Of a DNA stretch of 18,583 nucleotides, positions 13,744 to 18,583 are shown one piece after another. The DNA comes from Thermocladium sp. UBA166 (GTDB lineage Archaea; Thermoproteota; Thermoprotei; Thermoproteales; Thermocladiaceae). Location of the stretch: the NCBI GenBank assembly GCA_002508315.1, contig DAHE01000016.1:6079-24661 (forward strand), read 5' to 3'. The position numbers and the translations under genes were made by a program. Every line of letters begins with the position of its first letter. Position 1 is the first letter of the stretch. The notes beneath the pieces are model-generated. The model was not told the DNA's origin and made no database searches. It saw only the letters and a program-made list of their open reading frames with translations.

Positions 13744-14596
13744 GGATCTAGCGGACCTCATAAGGGGGTCCTGGCCCACGCCGCTTTACAGGTTGAAATC
13801 CTTCGGGGCGAAAGCCGTTTGGGGAAAGCTGGAGTTCATGAATCCAATAACGCATAGCATAAAGGATAGGACCGCCCTATCGCTCTTCCAGGAAGTGATG
13901 GAGGCGACTAAGGTGGGGGATCCCGTAATTGAGGCATCGTCCGGCAACATGGCGGTCGCGCTGGCCGCGTTGTCGGCCGCCTATGGGAGGAGGATGATTG
14001 CGTACGTGTCCACCAGGACCGCGGCGGCCCATAAGGCCATGCTCAAGCTGCTGGGCTCCGAGGTTAGGGAAAGGGATGGGGGAACGCCCGACATGGTGGA
14101 TGAGGTGCGGGAGGAGGCTCGCCGCCTGCACGCGCATCACCCGAATCAATTCGAGAATCCGAGGAACTACTTGATTCACTATGAGGAGACCGCGAGGGAA
14201 TTGGATGAGCAGTTGCTGTCCGCCGGGTTGAAGGTAGGTTACATAGTGGCTGGGCTAGGCACGGCCGGCCACATAACGGGCCTATCATTGTACTTCAAAG
14301 AGAAGTACGGAGGCTCAATAAAGGTGATAGGCGTGGAGCCTCTGGACGGCATCCCCGGCATAAAGGAATTCGACGGCAATCCATTTAGGGAGGTGGCTAA
14401 GATAGATGAGGTGGTTAAGGTATCGCTTCGCGAGGCTTTGGACGCCGTCAAGCTGGTTGCCGCCAAGGATGGCTTGCTGCTGGGCCCCAGCAGCGGCGCT
14501 GTGGTGGCGGCAATACGCAGGCTGGAATTGGATGGAGCAGTGGGCATATTCCCAGACGATGCGTGGAAGTACGCGGACCTGCTGGCCAGGAATTAA
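13724..14596 (+). CDS. PLP-dependent cysteine-synthase-family enzyme
   Basis: 290 residues of fold type II PLP enzymes. The PLP lysine is Lys47 in HSIKDRTA; the substrate loop is EASSGNMAVALA (about 70-81); the phosphate-binding loop is GLGTAGHITG (about 177-186) where CysK has GTGGT; GPSSGA (about 263-268) supplies the Ser that binds the pyridine nitrogen. It is shorter than archaeal O-phosphoserine sulfhydrylase (about 390) and has no CBS domain. A sulfhydrylase making cysteine is likely but other beta-replacement substrates are possible. The start is either GTG 13724 or ATG 13730; no ribosome binding site is visible, and the promoter points to an ATG in another frame at 13711, so the N terminus is uncertain. 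Confidence 0.88.
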   Translation: MDMRVYEDLADLIRGSWPTPLYRLKSFGAKAVWGKLEFMNPITHSIKDRTALSLFQEVMEATKVGDPVIEASSGNMAVALAALSAAYGRRMIAYVSTRTAAAHKAMLKLLGSEVRERDGGTPDMVDEVREEARRLHAHHPNQFENPRNYLIHYEETARELDEQLLSAGLKVGYIVAGLGTAGHITGLSLYFKEKYGGSIKVIGVEPLDGIPGIKEFDGNPFREVAKIDEVVKVSLREALDAVKLVAAKDGLLLGPSSGAVVAAIRRLELDGAVGIFPDDAWKYADLLARN

Positions 14597-14646
14597 TGAG
14601 TGATCCCTTGATTAAGTCCGTAGCTAGCGGTGGGGATTGAATTCAC

Positions 14647-15078
14647 TCATAGATTGAACTCCACGACGTCGCTGGATGCCTTCTCCGCCAGCACGTCGTT
14701 GTCCAGCTCTATTGAGTACTTAATCTTGGCGGTGTACACCATGTTGCTCCCCTCCTCTGCAGGCGTTAACGGTATCTCTCCCTCCATTTTCGCGGCGCCG
14801 CGTTGCTCTCCCTTCCTCAACAGCTTCCACTCCATTTTGATGCTTACCCTTCCATCCTGGCTCGCTATGTTCCAGCTCCGCTCGCCCGTCTCCAGCTCGT
14901 AGTCCCTGGCGAAGGACTTGACTAGGTCCATGAACGTGCCCCCCTCGCCCAGCGACTGGGAGAGCCCAGCCTCCTTGGGCCACCTCTCCAGCCTCTTTGC
15001 CCTAGCATCGTCGGGCGTTGATTTGCTTATGCGAATCGGTATCTCCACGTATGTGTCATAAACCACCGTATACTCCAT
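14647..15078 (-). CDS. Unknown 143-residue protein
   Basis: I do not recognise this family. From ATG 15078 the protein starts MEYTVVYDTYVEIPIRI, then a charged helical stretch (about 18-60) with RAKRLERWPKEAG, then alternating strands: RSWNIAS, GRVSIKMEWKLL, AAKMEGEIPL, NMVYTAKIKYSIEL and SSDVVEFNL at the C terminus. It has no Cys or membrane segment and reads as an alpha-plus-beta, beta-rich soluble protein. The longer frame to 15201 is rejected because it overlaps the neighbour and the TATA box (15102-15109) lies inside it, centred 27.5 nt before ATG 15078. It follows the isochorismatase-fold gene by 46 bp and converges on the cysteine-synthase-like gene. Confidence 0.8.
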   Translation of the reverse strand: MEYTVVYDTYVEIPIRISKSTPDDARAKRLERWPKEAGLSQSLGEGGTFMDLVKSFARDYELETGERSWNIASQDGRVSIKMEWKLLRKGEQRGAAKMEGEIPLTPAEEGSNMVYTAKIKYSIELDNDVLAEKASSDVVEFNL

Positions 15079-15101
15079 GGGCCTTCCTCTATTGCCGATC
15101 G

Positions 15102-15109
15102 ATTTAAAT
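15102..15109 (-). promoter_or_regulatory. TATA box of the 143-residue protein gene
   Basis: Palindromic ATTTAAAT in the 46-bp gap, centred 27.5 nt before ATG 15078; it decides the short start. Confidence 0.55.
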
Positions 15110-15124
15110 ATTTCGGGATCAGCG

Positions 15125-15691
15125 TTACTTCCAAGCATTGGCAAGCTCGGTTGAGGGTATTGTCGGGAAGAACGATGACATGTTGGCGAGGGATCTTTCA
15201 TGCGCCTCTCGGCTCCTGGAGGACACGGCGTCGCTGACTATCACGGGTATGAAGCCCAAGGCAAATGCGTGCCTCGCGCTCGACTCGACGCCTATCTCCG
15301 TGGCTATTCCCGTGAACACCACGGTGGACCTGGAGGAGTTCCTGAGAAGCAGCTCGAAGTTGGTGCCCACGAATATGCTCCACGTGTTCTTGTTCAGAAC
15401 TATATCTCTGTCCTCCGGCTTCACAGCCAGCTCCATGTCCTCCGGCTTGAATTGAAGGCCTCCCCTGTACAGTAGCTTGGATGAGGGAGATTCAAATCCC
15501 TGTGGGTAGGGAGTTATCTTGGTGAATATTATGGGAACCCCCGCCCTACGAGCTGCGTTTATTGCAGTATTCAACGCGTTCATGAACTCGTCCTTGTTGA
15601 ATATGGAATTGACTAGGGCCTTATGGACGTCCCACACTACGAGGACTGATTGGGATGGTTTAACTATATCGGAGAGTTGCCAATTGGCCAT
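15125..15691 (-). CDS. Isochorismatase-fold cysteine hydrolase family protein lacking the catalytic Cys
   Basis: 188 residues, normal for the family. The catalytic Asp is Asp21 in LVVWDVHKAL and the Lys is Lys101 in VLNKNTWSIF. The third catalytic residue should be Cys in GVATNVCVE-type text; here the segment is TGIATEIGVESSARHA (127-142), so Gly134 stands where Cys is expected. The cis-peptide and oxyanion segment GIAT is kept. Nicotinamidase- or ureidohydrolase-type covalent chemistry is therefore unlikely; ligand binding or a Cys-independent reaction is possible. A TATA box centred 25.5 nt before the ATG gives a leaderless mRNA. It is divergent from aldehyde:ferredoxin oxidoreductase. Confidence 0.9.
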   Translation of the reverse strand: MANWQLSDIVKPSQSVLVVWDVHKALVNSIFNKDEFMNALNTAINAARRAGVPIIFTKITPYPQGFESPSSKLLYRGGLQFKPEDMELAVKPEDRDIVLNKNTWSIFVGTNFELLLRNSSRSTVVFTGIATEIGVESSARHAFALGFIPVIVSDAVSSRSREAHERSLANMSSFFPTIPSTELANAWK

Positions 15692-15712
15692 AATTCACTA
15701 GTTAATTATAAG

Positions 15713-15720
15713 TTATTTAA
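15713..15720 (-). promoter_or_regulatory. TATA box of the isochorismatase-fold gene
   Basis: Minus-strand TTAAATAA centred 25.5 nt before the ATG at 15691. Confidence 0.55.
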
Positions 15721-15767
15721 GTTTTATTGCATTCCCCAGTAATGGAGGGCCGACCGGCATTGGATCT

Positions 15768-15795
15768 TTAATTTATATTTATACATGTAAATTAA
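15768..15795. promoter_or_regulatory. Operator-like inverted repeat in a divergent promoter region
   Basis: Perfect 8-bp arms TTAATTTA (15768-15775) and TAAATTAA (15788-15795) separated by 12 bp, between the divergent isochorismatase-fold and aldehyde oxidoreductase promoters. Dimeric regulators often bind such sites. The AT-rich composition makes chance or a second TATA element possible. Confidence 0.3.
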
Positions 15796-15822
15796 TGGGT
15801 TATCAGACAATAATAGCGTAAG

Positions 15823-15831
15823 TTTTATTAA
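15823..15831 (+). promoter_or_regulatory. TATA box of the aldehyde:ferredoxin oxidoreductase gene
   Basis: TTTTATTAA centred 26 nt before ATG 15853 (23 nt before ATG 15850), so it favours the second of the tandem ATGs and excludes the TTG at 15838. Confidence 0.6.
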
Positions 15832-15852
15832 TAAGTATTGTTCATACATATG

Positions 15853-17694
15853 ATGGTATTCAGAATATTAAGGGCAAACCTCTCCGCCGAGGAATTCAAG
15901 GAGGAGGTGATAACGGACGACTTGCTCAAGCTATTCCTCGGCGGCAGGGGACTCGGCTCCTACCTAGCCCTGAGAGAGGTGCCCCGCGGCGTGGACCCAT
16001 TCGACCCAAGCAATAAGCTCTACTTCTTCTCGGGCCCCCTGAGCGGCATAGCGACGGTATCCTCCAGCAGGTTGACTGTGGTAGGCAAATCCCCCCTCAC
16101 GCTGTCCATCACGCATTCAAACATGGGCGGGAATCCATCGTATTGGCTACGGAGGTCCGGATATGATGGCTTGATCATAGAGGGAAAAGCAGAGGAACCC
16201 GTGTACATATACATAAAGGACGGCGAGCCCAGCATAAGGCCGGCCAAGCATTTATGGGGGAAGACCACGGGCTCATCGACGAGGCAATTGTTATTGGAGA
16301 ATGGATTCCCGCCCGATGAGACTAAGGCGGGCATAATGGTGATAGGACCGGCCGGCGAGAACCTGGTCAGGTTCGCGGGGGTAAGGGGCAGCGATTACGA
16401 GAGGTTCGCTGGGAGAGGAGGGCTGGGGGGCGTCATGGGCAGCAAGATGCTGAAGGGAGTAATGGCCTGGGGAACCAGGAGGTTAATGGATGAAGTAGTG
16501 GACAAGGATCAGTTCATGAAGATCAACAACGAGTTAGTGAGGCGCGTCACGTCTCATCCAACGTATAAGGCACTTCACTCCTACGGAACCAACGTGTTGA
16601 TGAATATAATACAATCCATGGGAGGACTCCCTGCCTACAACTTCACTGGAAGAGTTGGCGACGCCTCGCCCGTCAGCGGCGAGATGATAAAGGACAAATA
16701 CGTGGTGGAGACGCATGGGTGCTATAATTGCCCCATAGCTTGCACACAGATGGCTGCGGTGAAGGCAGGGCCATTCAAGGTGCCGGGCGACAAGATAAAG
16801 TACGAGTACGAGAACACGTGGGCGTTGGGCCCCAACGTGGGGGACTTGGAGCCCGATGCAGTGCTGAAGCTCCAGAAGACGGCCAATGAGTTGGGAATGG
16901 ACACTATAAGCCTTGGAAATACATTAGCGACGGCCGTGGAGCTGGCTAGAAAGGGCAAGCTTAAGCTGGACGTGGATTGGGGAGACTCCGCCGCATTAAT
17001 AGACTTGGCGTACAGGATAGCTCACAGGGATGGGATTGGCGATGAATTGGCGGAGGGCGATTATAGGCTGGCCATGAAGTACAAGGATCCGGAGTCCTTC
17101 ATAGGATCCAGGGGACAAGGCGTTCCAGCGTATGACCCGAGGGGGTTAAAGGGCTTCGCGCTCGCCTACTACACGGCCAATAGGGGAGGCGATCACTTGG
17201 AGGCGTACACGCCGACATGGGAGGTGTTCGGGGTTCCGGAGAAGGTGGATCCACTCGATGACTCGCCGAGCGGCGTGGAGAAGCAGGCCAGGATAGTGAA
17301 GTGGAACCAAGACCTATTCGCGGTCGTGGATTCATCCGTGTTCTGTAAATTCGAGAACCTAATGCCAAACATAAACACCGAGAACGACTTGGCATCCCTA
17401 TACAACGCCGCGTTTGGGTGGGACCTGGACGGCAGCGATGTTCTGGAGATAGGCGAGCGAATATTCAACGTGGAGAGGCTTTTCCACGTGAGGGAGAGGC
17501 GATGGGTTAAGGATGAGCTGCCGAGCCGCATGAGGCAACCCATACCGGAGGGACCGGCAAAGGGCCACAGCGCATCCAAGATGTTCGACGAGGGAATACG
17601 CGTGTACTACAAACTGCGGGGATGGGTCGATGGAAAACCCACCCGGGACACCCTCAAGAGGCTTGGGCTGGCCGAGTTCGACTATATTCTTTAA
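15853..17694 (+). CDS. Aldehyde:ferredoxin oxidoreductase family (tungstopterin) enzyme
   Basis: 613 residues from ATG 15853, the usual length for AOR. The family oxidises aldehydes to carboxylic acids with a bis-pterin tungsten centre and a [4Fe-4S] cluster, reducing ferredoxin in the cytoplasm. Cluster ligands are Cys290, 293 and 297 in CYNCPIAC plus Cys498 in SSVFCKFENL. Pterin-binding segments include ANELGMDTISLG (344-355) and DPRGLKGFALAYYTANRGGDH (in pieces: DPRGLKG, YTANRGGDH, about 428-448). The N-terminal domain has LGGRGLGSYLAL and FSGPLSGI, as in AOR. Substrate class (general aldehyde, glyceraldehyde-3-phosphate or other) cannot be fixed from motifs. Tandem ATGs at 15850 and 15853 follow the TATA box. 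It is the last protein gene before the structured non-coding region. Confidence 0.95.
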   Translation: MVFRILRANLSAEEFKEEVITDDLLKLFLGGRGLGSYLALREVPRGVDPFDPSNKLYFFSGPLSGIATVSSSRLTVVGKSPLTLSITHSNMGGNPSYWLRRSGYDGLIIEGKAEEPVYIYIKDGEPSIRPAKHLWGKTTGSSTRQLLLENGFPPDETKAGIMVIGPAGENLVRFAGVRGSDYERFAGRGGLGGVMGSKMLKGVMAWGTRRLMDEVVDKDQFMKINNELVRRVTSHPTYKALHSYGTNVLMNIIQSMGGLPAYNFTGRVGDASPVSGEMIKDKYVVETHGCYNCPIACTQMAAVKAGPFKVPGDKIKYEYENTWALGPNVGDLEPDAVLKLQKTANELGMDTISLGNTLATAVELARKGKLKLDVDWGDSAALIDLAYRIAHRDGIGDELAEGDYRLAMKYKDPESFIGSRGQGVPAYDPRGLKGFALAYYTANRGGDHLEAYTPTWEVFGVPEKVDPLDDSPSGVEKQARIVKWNQDLFAVVDSSVFCKFENLMPNINTENDLASLYNAAFGWDLDGSDVLEIGERIFNVERLFHVRERRWVKDELPSRMRQPIPEGPAKGHSASKMFDEGIRVYYKLRGWVDGKPTRDTLKRLGLAEFDYIL

Positions 17695-17747
17695 GATTAT
17701 TAAAGAAAGCAATTCATTTTTGCTTCATTGTTTCATTAAGTAAGCGA

Positions 17748-17980
17748 ATTACCTCCACCATTACGGGCAGGGTATCTCCACCTCGCGGTGGACTTCCACA
17801 CCCATTAATCCCCCATAGATTAAGAAGGAGGGGAGGCCTTCTTCGATTAACGCCATTGAGCGTTGATGAGCGGTGGAGGTGGTGGTGGCGACTTTAAGAA
17901 CGATGGAGACACTAGAACCTCCGAGCCTTAGCGGGGAGAGTATATCAGCTAATTGAGTAAGGCGTACAACGTTTGTTCTT
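17748..17980 (+). ncRNA. Candidate structured RNA, multibranched (AOR 3' region)
   Basis: No reading frame fits here, but helices nest cleanly. Domain 1 (17748-17883) is closed by ACCTCCACC/GGTGGAGGT (17751-17759 with 17872-17880), extended by three outer pairs. Inside are TCCACC/GGTGGA (17777-17782, 17787-17792), AAGAAGG/CCTTCTT (17822-17828, 17837-17843) and an 8-bp helix 17846-17853/17860-17867. Domain 2 (17896-17980) is closed by AAGAACGA/TTGTTCTT, with hairpins TGGAG/CTCCG and GCCTTA/TAAGGC (17925-17930, 17958-17963). G-U pairs within helices are mostly formed on the plus strand, favouring that strand. No good TATA box was found, so it may be processed from AOR read-through. Not matched to a known RNA. 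Confidence 0.35.
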
Positions 17981-17994
17981 CTATATTCCTAAGT

Positions 17995-18078
17995 TGGCTT
18001 CGACCACCGTAGGTATTGCGGGAGTAATTCGGCTCTCGCTCATCATGTTAGAGAGTTGACCCACGGTAGCCGAAGCCA
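17995..18078 (-). ncRNA. Candidate hairpin RNA with continuous 20-bp stem
   Basis: 18059-18078 pairs with 17995-18014. On the plus strand the stem has three A-C mismatches; on the minus strand each becomes a G-U wobble, giving 20 uninterrupted pairs. A TATA-like TTTATCTTAA on the minus strand (18103-18112) is centred about 26-29 nt before the stem's 5' end. The apical part carries a CTCTC/GAGAG helix and an ATGATGA box, but no CTGA box, so C/D-box identity is not supported. On the plus strand an ACA follows the stem at 18078-18080, which would suit an H/ACA guide if that strand were used. Confidence 0.4.
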
Positions 18079-18123
18079 CAAAATAGAAAATAGAATGAGA
18101 GGTTAAGATAAATACCTTACCCC

Positions 18124-18141
18124 GCCCCTAGAAGGGGGCGA
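18124..18141. repeat. GC-rich hairpin after the eL14 gene
   Basis: CGCCCC/GGGGCG with a 6-nt spacer, about 20 nt past the eL14 stop. It could be a 3'-end structure of the eL14 mRNA. Archaeal termination normally uses T-rich tracts and none follows directly, so no terminator is claimed. Confidence 0.3.
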
Positions 18142-18160
18142 GACTTGTCATTTCTCTTTG

Positions 18161-18466
18161 TCAGTGAACTGTGGGTATTAGGTATAGGTTGGGCTTTACT
18201 CCTTGCTTGACGGTGTCTGTTAGCTTAGCTTCCTCTATTGCCTTGATAACGTCCTCATCGCTCGCGCCTTTGCTTATATTAATCTTGTACTGAGTTGGCT
18301 CCACGTGCTTCACGTTCACTTTCCTTCTCTTCACTCCCGTTAACTGCCTTGGCCCCGTGATTAGCAGGAAATCATCATCTATTATATCCACCACGACGCA
18401 CATCTTGCCAGCCTCTCTTCCTCGCGTCTTGACGCATATCCTCCCTACATCAAACACTCTAACCAT
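18161..18466 (-). CDS. rpl14e: 50S ribosomal protein eL14 (L14e)
   Basis: 101 residues, the archaeal length. An N-terminal KOW-like SH3 barrel is visible as VGRICVKTRGREAGKMCVVVD (in pieces: VGRICVKTRGREAG, 7-20, and KMCVVVDIID, 21-30), followed by FLLITGPRQLTGVKRRKVN and KHVEPT, characteristic of L14e. It binds large-subunit rRNA; it is found in archaea and eukaryotes only. A TATA box (18489-18496) centred 26.5 nt before the ATG gives a leaderless mRNA. The neighbours here differ from the L34e-cmk-L14e-cbf5 order known in some crenarchaea, as far as the window shows. Confidence 0.96.
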   Translation of the reverse strand: MVRVFDVGRICVKTRGREAGKMCVVVDIIDDDFLLITGPRQLTGVKRRKVNVKHVEPTQYKINISKGASDEDVIKAIEEAKLTDTVKQGVKPNLYLIPTVH

Positions 18467-18488
18467 GAATCAAACCCTAGCCCCACCG

Positions 18489-18496
18489 TTTAAAAA
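18489..18496 (-). promoter_or_regulatory. TATA box of the eL14 gene
   Basis: Minus-strand TTTTTAAA centred 26.5 nt before the ATG at 18466, starting 3 bp beyond the stop of the upstream partial frame. Confidence 0.6.
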
Positions 18497-18498
18497 TT

Positions 18499-18583
18499 TT
18501 ATGATGGACCTCCCCAGTCGAGCGGCCATTTATGGTAGGGCTTGGCCTGCATGGAGTAAGGGCTCGGCTTTAGGACAAGGAGG
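18499..18583 (-). CDS. Possible C-terminal end of an upstream gene (partial)
   Basis: A minus-strand frame is open from the window edge for 27 codons and ends TAA at 18499-18501, just before the eL14 TATA box. The tail reads KPYHKWPLDWGGPS, too short to assign. Its position, ending right where the next promoter begins, suits a real gene, but a chance open frame of this length cannot be excluded. Confidence 0.3.
   Translation of the reverse strand, partial: LLVLKPSPYSMQAKPYHKWPLDWGGPS

Noticed and set aside
15079..15201. N-terminal extension of the 143-residue protein to a start at 15201
   Set aside because: It overlaps the isochorismatase-fold gene, has low-complexity unrelated sequence, and contains the TATA box that serves the internal ATG.
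17622..17897. 91-codon plus-strand frame spanning the AOR stop
   Set aside because: Arg/Trp-rich composition, no ribosome binding site or promoter, and it runs through the predicted RNA helices.
17905..17922. Split or permuted tRNA fragment (GGAG...CTCC with a TTC on the minus strand)
   Set aside because: The arm does not give a 5-bp stem with a 7-nt TTCRANY loop, and no matching acceptor half was found nearby.
17748..17980. RNase P RNA identity
   Set aside because: A CR-V-like AGAACC...GCCTTA is present, but no GAGGAAAGTCC-like CR-I and no convincing P4 partner were found; a covariance-model search would be needed.
18020..18060. C/D-box guide RNA on the minus strand (ATGATGA)
   Set aside because: No CTGA D or D' box lies at a suitable distance; only a CCGA follows.
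17748..18080. SRP (7S) RNA or 5S rRNA
   Set aside because: The conserved helix-8 GGAAGG...GCA signature of SRP RNA and the GAAGTTAAGC-type loop of 5S rRNA are absent on both strands.
17700..18160. CRISPR array or tandem repeats
   Set aside because: No regularly spaced direct repeats; the recurring GGTGG/CCACC words are parts of inverted pairs.
1..18583. Insertion sequences, integrases or other mobile elements
   Set aside because: No transposase or integrase motifs and no terminal repeats were seen; base composition and codon use look even across the genes.

Overview
The window looks like chromosome of a hyperthermophilic crenarchaeon of the Thermoproteales (Thermoproteaceae; a Thermocladium, Caldivirga or Vulcanisaeta relative is my best guess). 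The evidence is an AGOG-type DNA glycosylase, the archaeal phosphomevalonate dehydratase pair, archaeal ribosomal proteins uS14 and eL14, a Pop5-like RNase P protein, a tungsten-type aldehyde:ferredoxin oxidoreductase, GTP-dependent PEPCK, a tRNA-Tyr with an intron after position 37, and TATA boxes centred about 25-27 nt before start codons (leaderless mRNAs). The genus is inference only.

Layout. (1) 1-1757, plus strand: a tightly overlapping operon with the 3' end of phosphomevalonate dehydratase large subunit, its small subunit, AGOG and a Pop5-like protein. A YkgJ-type cysteine-cluster protein converges on it. (2) 2245-8473, minus strand: a secretion or pilus-type locus. One transcript carries a divergent secretion ATPase plus a six-helix membrane protein. 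The next carries a canonical secretion ATPase, a 100-residue protein and a membrane protein whose cytoplasmic domain resembles that 100-residue protein. An M16 metallopeptidase with its own promoter follows. No pilin or prepilin peptidase is visible. (3) 8584-12538: uS14 (a 54-codon gene), a HypE-like AIR-synthase protein, an MJ0936/YfcE-type phosphoesterase, tRNA-Tyr and PEPCK. (4) 12748-17694: an EamA transporter divergent from a cysteine-synthase-family enzyme; a 143-residue unknown protein downstream of an isochorismatase-fold protein that lacks the catalytic cysteine; and, divergent from the latter, aldehyde:ferredoxin oxidoreductase. (5) 17695-18160: 466 bp without a protein gene but rich in helices. 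This includes a plus-strand multibranched element (17748-17980) and a hairpin (17995-18078) that becomes a continuous 20-bp stem only when read on the minus strand. (6) eL14 and the tail of another minus-strand reading frame close the window.

Most genes are housekeeping (isoprenoid synthesis, base excision repair, gluconeogenesis, translation). The least explained parts are the two-ATPase membrane locus with its duplicated cytoplasmic domain, and the structured non-coding region before eL14.
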